Source of the DNA: Streptomyces sp. T12 | GTDB taxonomy: Bacteria > Actinomycetota > Actinomycetes > Streptomycetales > Streptomycetaceae | Assembly: GCF_028736035.1 (NCBI RefSeq) | Contig: NZ_CP117866.1 | Coordinates: 2,666,001-2,730,000 of the forward strand | Length of the DNA: 64,000 bases | Reading direction: 5' to 3' | In this document: positions 19,770 to 27,906 of the stretch, piece by piece | How the letters are laid out: the number at the start of each line of letters is the position of its first letter | Position numbering within the stretch: position 1 is the first letter of the stretch | The notes under the pieces: generated by a model | Database searches by the model: none | What the model was told of the DNA's origin: nothing | The model's input: the letters and a program-made list of their open reading frames with translations, nothing else | Translations under genes and position numbers: made by a program

Positions 19770-20673
19770 TCGGGCGCTGGGGGTGAGGTTGCGGTGCGAG
19801 GCCGGGGTGGGGGTGCGCGCTTCAGGCCGAGCGGAGGCACAGGCTGCGGGCTGGGTCGGAGGCGCGTGCCTTGAGCCGCCTCCCTCGTGCCCAGGCCTCG
19901 GTCGCGCCCGGGCCTCGCTCGTGCCCAGGCCTCACTCCGGCCCCCGCCTCCACTCCGGCCCCCGCCTCACTCGGGCCTAGGCGCCGTTCCAGCCCGCCCG
20001 TCACTCGCGCCCGGGCCCCACTCCAGTCCGCACCCCACCCCGGCCCGGATCTCAAGCTGACGGTGGCCGTGGTGCCCGGCCCTGGAGAGCTGGGACGGTT
20101 CGCTCAGCAGAGCTGAGGACGGCACGGGCCGGAGGGACCAGAGCTACAGGTGCGGGTCGGGCCGGGCGGCCCCGACCGGGCGGAACGCGGAGCTGGTGCG
20201 GACCCTGCGTCGGGGGCACAAGCCGGAGCGGGCAGAGGTCCGGACGGAGCCCCGCACGGGCCGAGGGCGAGGGGGCGGCTGAGGTCTGGGCGGCCACCTG
20301 AGGTCAGCTCGGCCGAGGTGGCCAGCTCAGGCCTGCGGCGAGAGGTCGTGGGGGCGCTGCTTGTGGCCGACGGCGACACGTCCTGGGACACTGCTCCGAG
20401 CCCGAGGCGACACCTCGTGGGACGCTGCTTCGGGCCGGAGGCAAGGAGTTGGCCTCATGCCGCACGCCCCGGAGTCGCTGAGCCGGACCTTGTCCGAGCT
20501 GAGGAATTGGCCGAGTCCGTTCGCTCGGGAGGGGCGTCACCCGGTCAGTTCAGGACGTGCTCCGCCACGTCGCCCGGCCCGCCTGCGGCCCTGTCGGCCT
20601 TCGGCTCCCCGCCCTCTGGGATCCTGTGCCGCCCCAGCTCTCCCGCCCCCAAGCCGTACCGGGACATACATCA
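19770..20673. other. Gene-free GC-rich region with short tandem repeats
   Basis: About 900 bp between the transglutaminase gene and the terminator of the DUF3040 gene. Open frames exist on both strands but none has a recognisable product, ribosome site or normal codon pattern. From 19884 to about 20045 the DNA is a decayed repeat: CTCGTGCCCAGGCCTC recurs 34 bp apart (19884 and 19918), and CACTCCGGCCCCCGCCTC occurs twice in perfect tandem (19933-19950 and 19951-19968). I see no promoter or RNA gene here. Confidence 0.6.
19884..20045. repeat. Degenerate 17-18 bp tandem repeat
   Basis: Imperfect array of Pro/Leu-codon-like GC-rich units, with two exact adjacent 18-bp copies at 19933-19968 and two exact 16-bp copies 34 bp apart at 19884 and 19918. 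Non-coding by context. Confidence 0.65.
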
Positions 20674-20704
20674 GGGGGTGGCCACCGAGTCGGTGGTCAC
20701 CCCC
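20674..20704 (-). terminator. Hairpin terminator after the DUF3040 gene
   Basis: GGGGGTGGCCACCGA and TCGGTGGTCACCCCC form a 15-bp stem with one non-Watson-Crick pair and almost no loop, 26 bp downstream of the DUF3040 stop on the minus strand. There is no clear U-run, as is usual for Streptomyces terminators. Confidence 0.75.
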
Positions 20705-20730
20705 TGCGTGTCCAGGAGCTGCTCGTAGAG

Positions 20731-21123
20731 CTAATGGCCGCCCTGTTCGTCACGGCGGCGCTGCCAGCGCTGCTCGATCCGGTCCATCATGGAACGCTTC
20801 TGACGGGGCTGTCGGCGGGCCTGCGGGCCGCCGGCAGGCTGTTCGCCCGGCTTGGGGGCCTTGCGCCAGCCGGTCACGGCGAGTACCGCACAGCCCAGCA
20901 TGACCAGGAAGCCCACCACGCTGAGCCAGACCTGCTTGGCGACCATTCCTGCCATGAGGAGCGCGATACCTACGAGGAAGCCGGCGACCGCCTGGTAGAC
21001 CCGTCGCCGGGTGTACGTGCGCAGCCCGCTTCCCTCAAGCGCTGTCGCGAACTTGGGATCTTCGGCGTACAGCGCTCGCTCCATTTGCTCGAGCATTCGC
21101 TGCTCGTGCTCCGAGAGCGGCAC
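20731..21123 (-). CDS. DUF3040 membrane protein
   Basis: 130-residue small membrane protein. The N-terminal motif MPLSEHEQRMLEQMERAL is the hallmark of DUF3040, an actinobacterial family of unknown function. Two membrane spans follow (YQAVAGFLVGIALLMAGMVA and VVGFLVMLGCAVLAVTG), then a basic Arg/Gln-rich cytoplasmic tail. GTG start at 21123 with GGAGGA 5 bp upstream. It is transcribed alone, with its own hairpin terminator and 290 bp of upstream DNA. Confidence 0.9.
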   Translation of the reverse strand: MPLSEHEQRMLEQMERALYAEDPKFATALEGSGLRTYTRRRVYQAVAGFLVGIALLMAGMVAKQVWLSVVGFLVMLGCAVLAVTGWRKAPKPGEQPAGGPQARRQPRQKRSMMDRIEQRWQRRRDEQGGH

Positions 21124-21415
21124 GGAGTCCTCCTCATCGTGCAGTCGCCGGGGCGACCCGGGGGGTCCCTTCAGGATAGGCAGGGAATCGCCCCCGTGAA
21201 ACCCGCCCCTCTACGCCAATTGGCCAACCGGGCTCCGCCATGGACATCCCGACTCGCTGAGATCTGCATTCCCCAGCAGCCGACCCGTCATGCCGGAACG
21301 GTCTCCCTCGATCATACGGCGCTGGGCGCCCGATCGGGGGGCCTGTGGCGTACTCCATGTGCAGCCAAGCCCCTGATCAACGGCGCGCCCGTGCGGTCCG
21401 CTCACGGAGGACGGC

Positions 21416-22186
21416 TCAGGCCTCGGCGGTCTCCCGCGTCTCGCCGAGCACGTGGAGCTGCGTGGCCACCGAGTGGAAGGCGGTCAGCTCGGCCGCCGCC
21501 TCCTCCAGCTTCAGCAACGCCTCCAGCGCCCCGGGCTCGGTGTCCACCAGCACACCGGGGACCAGGTCGGCGAAGACCCGCACCCCGTGCACGGCACCGA
21601 CCCTCAGGCCCGCACCCTCGACCAGCCCGGTGAGCTGATCGGCGGTGAAGCGGCGCGGCACCGGGTCACCCTGGCCCCAGCGGCCGTCCGGGTCCTCCAG
21701 GGCCTGCTTGGCCTCCTTGAAGTGACCGGCGAGCGCCCGCGCCAGCACCGCACCGCCCAGGCCTGCGGCGAGCAGGCTGAGGACGCCCTCGGCGCGCAGG
21801 GCGGCCACCGCGTTGCGGACGCCCTCGGCGGGGTCGTCGACGTACTCCAGGACGCCATGGCACAGCACGACGTCGTACCCGCCGCGCTCGACCACGTCGA
21901 AGAGGCCGTGGGCGTCACCCTGGACGCCCCGCACCCGGTCGGCCACGTCGGCCTCGGCGGCGCGCCGCTCCAGGGCGAAGAGGGCGTTCGGGCTGGGGTC
22001 GACGACGGTGACGCGGTGGCCGAGCCGGGCGAGGGGCACCGCGAAGTTGCCGCTGCCGCCCCCGGTGTCGAGGACGTCGAGCGCCTGGCGCCCCGTGGCC
22101 TTCACGCGGCGGTCCAGGGCATCCCGGAGGACTTCCCAGACCACGGCTGTTCGGAGGGCGGCGCGGGGGCGCATCGGGTCCGACAC
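21416..22186 (-). CDS. Class I SAM-dependent methyltransferase
   Basis: 256 residues. SAM-binding motif I is LDVLDTGGGSGNFAVPLAR, motif II VTVVDPSPNALFAL, and a later block VVLCHGVLEYVDDPA is typical of small-molecule Rossmann methyltransferases. The substrate cannot be predicted. GTG start at 22186. It is preceded by 311 bp of repeat-rich DNA and followed by a 292-bp gap before the DUF3040 gene, so it is probably monocistronic. Confidence 0.87.
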   Translation of the reverse strand: MSDPMRPRAALRTAVVWEVLRDALDRRVKATGRQALDVLDTGGGSGNFAVPLARLGHRVTVVDPSPNALFALERRAAEADVADRVRGVQGDAHGLFDVVERGGYDVVLCHGVLEYVDDPAEGVRNAVAALRAEGVLSLLAAGLGGAVLARALAGHFKEAKQALEDPDGRWGQGDPVPRRFTADQLTGLVEGAGLRVGAVHGVRVFADLVPGVLVDTEPGALEALLKLEEAAAELTAFHSVATQLHVLGETRETAEA

Positions 22187-22497
22187 GGCAGTTGACTCCT
22201 CGGCGCGGCACCGCCACTTGCACGGCGGAGCGATCGGGCTGCCTGCCCGTCCCGGGGCACGGGAGCGGGAAGGCTTCAGGCGCCCTCCACCCTATTGCCT
22301 ACGGCAGCCCACCCGGCCCTCGCGGTGCCGCGCGACACCGCCCGTCCCGCCCGACGTACAGCAAGCGCGGACAGCAAGCGCGGACAGCAGGGGCGGACAC
22401 CGTGACGGGGACGCGGACACGGCGACGGCGACGTGGACACGGCGACGGGAACGGGCGGCCGACCGAGGCTTCGCGCCCCGACACGGCCGTTTCGCCG
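22187..22497. repeat. Intergenic region with 13-bp tandem repeat
   Basis: 311 bp between two minus-strand genes. GCAAGCGCGGACA occurs twice in tandem (22361-22373, 22374-22386), followed by GCAGGGGCGGACA (22387-22399) and by two GGACACGGCGAC units up to about 22458. GGACAC therefore recurs several times. Long frames through the repeat are periodic artefacts. It should also hold the promoter of the methyltransferase gene, which I cannot place. Confidence 0.6.
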
Positions 22498-23070
22498 TCA
22501 GCCCGCGTCCGGCATGTCCTCGCGCGCGTGACGCGAGCCGTCGGTCCCGTCCGCGTCGGTGTCCGGTCGCGGCTGTGGCAGAACCGGCTGGAGTACCAGC
22601 ATCCGCTCGACGAGGCGCAGGAACATCGCCACGTCGCGTATCAGGTCGTCGGCGTCCCGGCGGCTGGCCGCGCCCTGGATGCCCGCCTCGGCCCGGGCGC
22701 GGCGCCGGGCGCCCGAGGCGAACAGCGCGCTCCACTCGGTGAGTTCGGGCGCGATCTCGGGGAGCACTTCCCAGGCGCTCCTGATGCGGGCCCGGCGCCT
22801 GGAGGCGGGCTCGGGGCGCCCGCGCGCGGCGAGGACGGCGGCGGCGGTGCGCAGGGCGGCGAGGTGGGCCGTGGCATAGCGCTCGTTCGGCGTTTCCAGA
22901 ACGGCGGCCTCGTCCAGTCCGGCACGGGCCTGGGCGAGCAGGTCGAGGGCGGCGGGCGGGGCCGTGGTCCGGCGGAGCACGGGGTGCACGTCGCTCGCCG
23001 GGCCGGTCAGTGAGGGGGCAGGGCCGGTGGCGCGGCGCCGGTGGGCGGCTGCTGCGTGATAGCTGGCCAT
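22498..23070 (-). CDS. SAV_6107-like HEPN domain protein
   Basis: 190-residue all-alpha protein. The core ALDLLAQARAGLDEAAVLE, followed by NERYATAHLAALRTAAAVL and later DADDLIRDVAMFLRLVERML, matches the SAV_6107-like HEPN family that I recall from actinobacteria. HEPN proteins are often RNases or nucleotide-binding partners, but the catalytic R-x4-6-H motif typical of HEPN RNases is not obvious, and no MNT nucleotidyltransferase gene is adjacent. ATG at 23070 with AGGAGG 6 bp upstream. The Pro/Asp/Arg-rich C-terminus looks disordered. Confidence 0.75.
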   Translation of the reverse strand: MASYHAAAAHRRRATGPAPSLTGPASDVHPVLRRTTAPPAALDLLAQARAGLDEAAVLETPNERYATAHLAALRTAAAVLAARGRPEPASRRRARIRSAWEVLPEIAPELTEWSALFASGARRRARAEAGIQGAASRRDADDLIRDVAMFLRLVERMLVLQPVLPQPRPDTDADGTDGSRHAREDMPDAG

Positions 23071-23107
23071 GACGAACCTCCTGTCGTCTGTGTGACGGCA
23101 CGCCCTG

Positions 23108-23123
23108 ATACGGGATGCCGTAT
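23108..23123. promoter_or_regulatory. 16-bp inverted repeat upstream of the HEPN gene
   Basis: ATACGG (23108-23113) and CCGTAT (23118-23123) flank GATG, 38 bp before the HEPN start on the minus strand. It may be an operator or an mRNA hairpin. Confidence 0.4.
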
Positions 23124-23171
23124 GTGCCCATCGTGGGGTATGGCACTGACAATCCGTTCTGACCTGGGCTT

Positions 23172-23222
23172 TTGCTTCGATCGCGAGTTCGCACTAACTT
23201 TTGCACTGACCAGTCAGTTCAA
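23172..23222 (+). promoter_or_regulatory. Promoter and palindromic operator of the ABC/YhgE/TetR operon
   Basis: TTGCTT (23172-23177), a 17-bp spacer and TAACTT (23195-23200) make a plausible promoter. Directly downstream, at the expected start of transcription, ACTGAC (23205-23210) and GTCAGT (23213-23218) form a palindrome with a 2-bp centre; adding TTG (23201) and CAA (to 23222) extends it to 22 bp with a single mismatched pair. The third gene of the operon encodes a TetR repressor, so this is the likely autoregulatory operator. A lone ACTGACAA half-site lies at 23145-23152. Confidence 0.72.
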
Positions 23223-23237
23223 ATTGAGGGGGCAGGG

Positions 23238-24068
23238 ATGGGGGGAACCGTGGCCGGAGTCGGCGTCACGGCCCTGGGCCTCGGCCTCGAAGGGCCCCGC
23301 GGATGGGCATTCCGCGGGGTCTCCTTCGAGGCGGAGCCCGGCTCACTGATCACGATCGAAGGGCCGTCCGGCACCGGACGTACGTGCCTGTTGCTGGCGC
23401 TCACGGGACGGATGAAGCCCACCGAGGGAACCGCCACCGTGGGCGCGGCCGGGCTGCCCAAGCGCATGGCGGCGGTGCGGCGCATCAGCGCCCTGGCCCA
23501 CGTTCCGGGTGTGACCGACCTGGACCCGGCCCTGACCGTCGCCGAGCACCTCCGCGAACGGGCGCTGCTGCAGCGGCGGTTCGGCGACTCGTGGCGCGGG
23601 CTGCTGCGCCCGCGTGCCGAGCGGAGGACCGACGCGCAGGCGCGGATCGACTCCGCGCTCACGGCAGCGGGCCTCGACCGGGACTCGCTGCCCAAGGGCT
23701 CCCGTACCGCCGTACGCGATCTGGAGCGTCTGGAGGCGTTGCGGCTGTCCGTGGCGCTGGCCCTGATCGCGCGCCCGCGCGTGCTCGGTGTCGACGACAC
23801 CGATCTCAAGCTCTCGGACGCCGAACGGGCCGAGGCCTGGGCGCTGTTGAAGTCCGTCGCAGAGGCCGGGACCACGGTCGTGGCGGTGTGCAGCGAAGCC
23901 CCCGACGACAGCGTCAAGGTGTCCACGGCCTCGGAGGCCGAGGCCCGGAAGGGCGACGCCCAGGAGGCCGATACGGCGTCCGCCACCCAGGAATCCACGG
24001 ACACCGACGCACCCGAAACCGACGGAAAGGAGGCCACCGATGCGCTCGCCCAGGCTGGCCGCGCTTGA
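23238..24068 (+). CDS. ABC-type ATP-binding protein with divergent motifs
   Basis: 276 residues from the ATG at 23238, which has GAGGGGG upstream. It has the layout of an ABC ATPase (ITIEGPSGTGRT, later ALALIARPRVLGVDDTD), but key positions differ: Walker A GPSGTGRT has Arg48 where Lys is expected, the LSGGQ signature reads DLERLEALRL, Walker B ends GVDDTD without the usual catalytic Glu, and no switch His is evident. The last 50 residues are Ala/Glu/Asp/Thr-rich and disordered. It overlaps the permease gene by 29 bp. It may bind but not turn over ATP efficiently. Confidence 0.8.
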   Translation: MGGTVAGVGVTALGLGLEGPRGWAFRGVSFEAEPGSLITIEGPSGTGRTCLLLALTGRMKPTEGTATVGAAGLPKRMAAVRRISALAHVPGVTDLDPALTVAEHLRERALLQRRFGDSWRGLLRPRAERRTDAQARIDSALTAAGLDRDSLPKGSRTAVRDLERLEALRLSVALALIARPRVLGVDDTDLKLSDAERAEAWALLKSVAEAGTTVVAVCSEAPDDSVKVSTASEAEARKGDAQEADTASATQESTDTDAPETDGKEATDALAQAGRA

Positions 24069-26124
24069 GCTGAGGCGCTTCGGCCGGGGGAAGCTGCCGC
24101 GTGCCGCGCTGGTCGCGCTGCTGGTGCTGCCCCTGCTCTACGGCGCCCTGTACCTGTGGTCGTTCTGGGACCCGTACGGCCGTCTCGACCGCATCCCCGT
24201 GGCGCTCGTGAACGACGACAAGGGGGCGACCGCCGACGGGAAGAAACTCTCGGCGGGCGACGACATCACCAAGGGGCTGCGCGAGAGCGACGTCTTCGAC
24301 TGGCAGGAGGTGAGTGCCGCCGAGGCCGAGAAGGGTGTCGAGAACGGCACCTACTACCTGTCGCTGACCATGCCGGCCGACTTCAGTGCGCGGATCGCCT
24401 CCAGCGCGGGCGACTCGCCGGAGACGGGCGCCCTTCAGGTGCGTACGAACGACGCGAACAACTACATCGTCGGGCAGATCTCCCGGACGGTCTTCAGCGA
24501 GGTGCGCGAGGCCGCCTCCACCAAGGCGTCGCGGTCCTTCCTGGACAGGATCTTCGTCTCGTTCTCCGACATCCACGGCGCGACGGTCAAGGCCGCGAAC
24601 GGCGCCGACAAGCTCGAAGGCGGCATCGGGAAGGCGGAGAAGGGCTCCAAGGACCTCGCCGACGGGCTGAAGGACGCCAAGAAGGGCAGCGGCAAGCTGT
24701 CCACGGGCCTGAAGAAGCTCAACACGGGCGCCGGTGACCTGGAGAGCGGCTCCAAGCAGGTCGCCGAGGGTACGCAGACGCTCGCCGACAGGGTCAACGG
24801 AGTCGACAAGAAGATCGGCCCCTTCCTCCAGGACAACGAGAAGACCATCGGGGACACCGCCCGGCTGGTCGCCGACACCTCGGGGGCGATCCGCAACAAC
24901 CTCGACGACCTGGTGGAGCACGCTCCGGGCGCTGCCAAGGGCGCCCACGCGGCTTCCGACGTGCTGAACGCCGTCTACAAGGCGCGCTGCGAGGACGCCG
25001 TACTGCCCGACCCGGCCTGCTCCGACCTGAAGAAGGCCAAGAACTCGGCCGCGGACGTGGCGACGATCGCCGACGACCTCAACACACTGATCACCGACCA
25101 CGACGGCGATCTGAAGAAGCTCGACAAGAACCTCGCCACCCTCCAGAAGCAGTCCCGGGCGCTCGCCGACCGCGCGCCCCGCCTCTCCGAGGACCTCGAC
25201 GACGCCGTCACCAGAATCAACAAGCTGAACCAGGGTGCCGCGAAGGTCGCCGCCGGCGCCAAGAAGCTGCACTCCGGCCTCGGCACGGCCGGGACCGGCG
25301 CGGCGGACCTGGACACCGGCGTGGGTCAGCTGAAGTCCGGCGCGTACGACCTCAACGGCGGCATGTACAAGCTCGTCGACGGTTCCGGGAAGCTGTCCGA
25401 CGGGCTGCACGACGGTGCCGAGCAGATCCCCGACTACGACAAGCAGGCCCGCGACCAGCGCACCGAGGTCATGGCCGACCCGGTCCAGCTCGTCTCCCGG
25501 GACATGCACAAGGCGCCCAACTACGGCACCGGTTTCGCCCCGTACTTCATCCCGCTGTCCCTGTGGGTGGGCGCGATGGTGGCGTACATGTTGATCGCGC
25601 CGATGAACCGGCGCGCGCTCGCCGCGGGCGCCACGGCGTGGCGGGTCGCGCTGGCCGGCTGGCTGCCCGTGGTGGCGATCGGGGTGCTGCAGACGGTGGC
25701 CCTGATGTCGGTGCTGCACTGGGCGGTCGGCCTTCAGATGGCACGGGCGGCCGGGACGGTGGGCTTCCTGTTCCTGGTCACGGCGTGCTTCGCGGCGATC
25801 GTGCAGTGGCTGAACGCGCGCTTCGGGGCGGCGGGGCGGATCCTCGTCCTGGCCCTGCTGATGCTGCAGTTGACGTCCGCGGGCGGCACGTACCCCGTAC
25901 AGACCAGCCCGGGCTTCTTCAACGCGCTCCACCCCTTCCTGCCGATGAGTTACGTCGTGGAGGCGCTCAGGAGGCTCATCACGGGCGGCGGTCTGGAACC
26001 GGTGTGGCACGCGTGCGTGGTGCTCGTCGCCTTCACCGCGGCCGCCCTCGCGCTGACCGCGCTGTCGGCCCGTCGCCGGCAGGTGTGGACGCTCGACCGG
26101 CTGCACCCGGAGCTGACCCTGTGA
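24040..26124 (+). CDS. YhgE/Pip-type ABC-2 family permease
   Basis: 694 residues. One membrane span near residues 23-42 (ALVALLVLPLLYGALYLW), then an extracytoplasmic domain of about 470 residues containing repeated helical pieces of the type ADKLEGGIGKAEKGSKDLAD and GSGKLSTGLKKLNTGAGDLE, characteristic of YhgE/Pip (phage infection protein) families, then five to six membrane spans (from FIPLSLWVGAMVAYMLIAP). Such proteins belong to the ABC-2 superfamily and are linked to type VII-like or exopolymer export and to phage receptors. The start has GGAGG inside the preceding gene. The exported substrate is unknown. Confidence 0.88.
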   Translation: MRSPRLAALELRRFGRGKLPRAALVALLVLPLLYGALYLWSFWDPYGRLDRIPVALVNDDKGATADGKKLSAGDDITKGLRESDVFDWQEVSAAEAEKGVENGTYYLSLTMPADFSARIASSAGDSPETGALQVRTNDANNYIVGQISRTVFSEVREAASTKASRSFLDRIFVSFSDIHGATVKAANGADKLEGGIGKAEKGSKDLADGLKDAKKGSGKLSTGLKKLNTGAGDLESGSKQVAEGTQTLADRVNGVDKKIGPFLQDNEKTIGDTARLVADTSGAIRNNLDDLVEHAPGAAKGAHAASDVLNAVYKARCEDAVLPDPACSDLKKAKNSAADVATIADDLNTLITDHDGDLKKLDKNLATLQKQSRALADRAPRLSEDLDDAVTRINKLNQGAAKVAAGAKKLHSGLGTAGTGAADLDTGVGQLKSGAYDLNGGMYKLVDGSGKLSDGLHDGAEQIPDYDKQARDQRTEVMADPVQLVSRDMHKAPNYGTGFAPYFIPLSLWVGAMVAYMLIAPMNRRALAAGATAWRVALAGWLPVVAIGVLQTVALMSVLHWAVGLQMARAAGTVGFLFLVTACFAAIVQWLNARFGAAGRILVLALLMLQLTSAGGTYPVQTSPGFFNALHPFLPMSYVVEALRRLITGGGLEPVWHACVVLVAFTAAALALTALSARRRQVWTLDRLHPELTL

Positions 26125-26777
26125 GCGCGCGCGGCACAATCGGGGCCATGGAAAGCAGCAACGCCGCGTCGGGCGGCAGCACGCGCCGTGAGGCCACCCG
26201 GCAGAAGCTCTACGAGGCGGCCGTCACACTCATCGCCGAACAGGGCTTCTCCGCCACCACCGTTGACGAGATCGCCGAGCGGGCCGGGGTGGCGAAGGGC
26301 ACCGTCTACTACAACTTCGCGAGCAAGTCGGTCCTCTTCGAGGAGCTGCTGCGGCACGGCGTCGAACTCCTCACCGCCTCCCTTCGGGAGGCGGCCGAGA
26401 AGACCGAACGCGACGGCGGCAGCAAGGTGGACGCCCTGGACGCGATGATCCGGGCGGGCCTCGTCTTCATCGACCGCTACCCGTCCTTCACCCAGCTCTA
26501 CGTCGCCGAGCTGTGGCGTACGAACCGGGCCTGGCAGTCCACGCTGATGGTGGTGCGGCAGCAGGCCGTGGCGGTCGTCGAGGGTGTGCTGCGCGAGGGT
26601 GTGAAGAACGGCGAGTTCAGCGAGGAGATCGACGTCGCGCTGACCGCCTCCGCACTGGTCGGCATGGTCCTGGTGGCCGCGCTGGACTGGAAGTCGTTCC
26701 AGCCGGAACGCTCCCTGGACGACGTGCACGCGGCGCTGTCCCGGCTGTTGCAGGGCCGGGTGAGCGGTCGCCGCTGA
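26121..26777 (+). CDS. TetR/AcrR-family transcriptional regulator
   Basis: 218 residues if translation starts at the GTG at 26121, which overlaps the permease stop (GTGA) and has GGAG 8 bp upstream; an ATG at 26148 gives 209 residues. The N-terminal helix-turn-helix reads RQKLYEAAVTLIAEQGFSAT then TVDEIAERAGVAKGTVYYNF, the standard TetR signature. The C-terminal ligand domain contains FTQLYVAELWRTNRAWQ. By position it should repress the operon through the palindrome at 23201-23222. The inducer is unknown. Confidence 0.9.
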   Translation: MSARGTIGAMESSNAASGGSTRREATRQKLYEAAVTLIAEQGFSATTVDEIAERAGVAKGTVYYNFASKSVLFEELLRHGVELLTASLREAAEKTERDGGSKVDALDAMIRAGLVFIDRYPSFTQLYVAELWRTNRAWQSTLMVVRQQAVAVVEGVLREGVKNGEFSEEIDVALTASALVGMVLVAALDWKSFQPERSLDDVHAALSRLLQGRVSGRR

Positions 26778-26818
26778 AGCGGCGGCGTCGCGCACACCGC
26801 AGCGTCGGGCGCATACGA

Positions 26819-26875
26819 AAGCGCCGGTCCGAAAGTGGCCGCGTCCCCCGCGGGCCACTCTCGAACCGGCGCCTT
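26819..26875 (+). terminator. Long hairpin terminator of the ABC/YhgE/TetR operon
   Basis: AAGCGCCGGTCCGAAAGTGG plus CC (26819-26840) pairs with GGCCACTCTCGAACCGGCGC plus CTT (26853-26875), a 22-bp stem with a bulge and few mismatches, 41 bp after the TetR stop; TTCTCGT follows. Confidence 0.85.
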
Positions 26876-26883
26876 CTCGTGCT

Positions 26884-26977
26884 CCCCCGTGTCCCCCGTT
26901 TTTCCTTTCCCCGTACTCCCCCGTACTCCCCCGTGTCCCCCGTCGGACCCCCGTTCGGTCGTTCCCCCGGGTCCCCC
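26884..26977. repeat. Nine C-tracts (G-quadruplex / i-motif candidate)
   Basis: Nine runs of four or five C on the plus strand (eight CCCCC and one CCCC) are separated by 4-11 nt, mostly GTGT or GTACT. The minus strand therefore carries nine G-tracts close enough to form one or more G-quadruplexes. The region is intergenic, between the TetR-operon terminator and the DUF4126 gene; the rest of the gap up to 27199 shows no gene. Confidence 0.8.
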
Positions 26978-27199
26978 GGTCTCGCTCCCGCCGACGCCGG
27001 GTCGGCGGAAGGAGCGGATCCGGGGTCGCTCCGTTCCGGCGCCCCGTGTCGCCGGTGCCGGAGCCGATCCCCTTCTCCGTGCCTCCACTCTCTCGTTCAC
27101 GCAGGTCGGGGCCCATCCGCGCGCGTACTCATCTCACCGGCTAGGTACGCGTACTCAGAGCTGCGCACTCACCCTCAGGACCCTCCGTTGCCGACTGGT

Positions 27200-27205
27200 T
27201 ACGAT
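27200..27205 (+). promoter_or_regulatory. Candidate -10 element for leaderless DUF4126 gene
   Basis: TACGAT ends 7 nt before the GTG start at 27213 and there is no ribosome-binding site, the arrangement expected of a leaderless transcript. No convincing -35 element is seen. Confidence 0.4.
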
Positions 27206-27212
27206 CGCCTCC

Positions 27213-27827
27213 GTGTCGATACTCCCTTTGGTGTTCACCAGCGGCTGGGCCAGCGGCGTCAACGCCTACGCCGTGGTGCTGTTGCTCGGCGTCTTCGGCG
27301 CCACCGGCCTGAGCGACGAGGTGCCCGAGGCACTGCAACGGCCCGATGTCCTGATAGCCGCCGGCGTCCTGTTCCTCTGCGAGGCCGTCGCCGACAAGAT
27401 CCCGTACGTGGACTCGGCCTGGGACTCGGTGCACACCGTGATCCGGCCGGTCGCGGGCGCGGTCGTCGCGGCGCTGCTCGCCGGGCAGAGCGGGTCGCTG
27501 CCCGAGCTGGCGGCGGGCGCGGTCGGCGGCTCCACGGCGCTCATGAGCCACCTGGTCAAGGCCGGGACGCGGATGGCCGTCAACACCTCGCCCGAGCCGT
27601 TCAGCAACATCGTGGTGAGCCTCGCCGAGGATCTCGGCGTCGGGGCCCTCATCACCCTCGCGATCTTCTACCCCGTCGCCGCGGCGGTCGTCGCGGGCGC
27701 CCTGCTGCTGGCCGGACTGCTGCTGCTCTTCTTCCTGGTCTCGCGGATCCGCCGCTTCCGGCGCCGCAGAGCCGAGCGCCGCGAGGAGAAGCGCCTCGCA
27801 CAGGCGGTGGGGCAACGCCCCGGCTGA
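27213..27827 (+). CDS. DUF4126 family membrane protein
   Basis: 204 residues from the GTG at 27213 (MSILPLVFTSGWASGVNAYA). Four to five membrane segments with short loops, the middle one containing ADKIPYVDSAWDSVHTVIRP and AAGAVGGSTALMSHLVKAGTR, which match DUF4126, a widespread family of unknown function. The C-terminus is strongly basic (SRIRRFRRRRAERREEKR). Followed 79 bp later by the flavoprotein gene on the same strand. No ribosome-binding site is evident. Confidence 0.82.
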   Translation: MSILPLVFTSGWASGVNAYAVVLLLGVFGATGLSDEVPEALQRPDVLIAAGVLFLCEAVADKIPYVDSAWDSVHTVIRPVAGAVVAALLAGQSGSLPELAAGAVGGSTALMSHLVKAGTRMAVNTSPEPFSNIVVSLAEDLGVGALITLAIFYPVAAAVVAGALLLAGLLLLFFLVSRIRRFRRRRAERREEKRLAQAVGQRPG

Positions 27828-27906
27828 GCCGGCGAGCGGCTTCCACGCCGAGCTTCCACCCGAGGTCAGCGAGCCGCTGTCAGTGGCGGCCTATAAAGTC
27901 CCACGC

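Noticed and set aside
22498..23070. Toxin-antitoxin system at the HEPN gene
   Set aside because: No adjacent MNT or other antitoxin gene and no clear catalytic HEPN motif.
23914..26139. 741-residue minus-strand frame opposite the YhgE permease
   Set aside because: Antisense to a well-supported membrane protein, no motif, no ribosome site.
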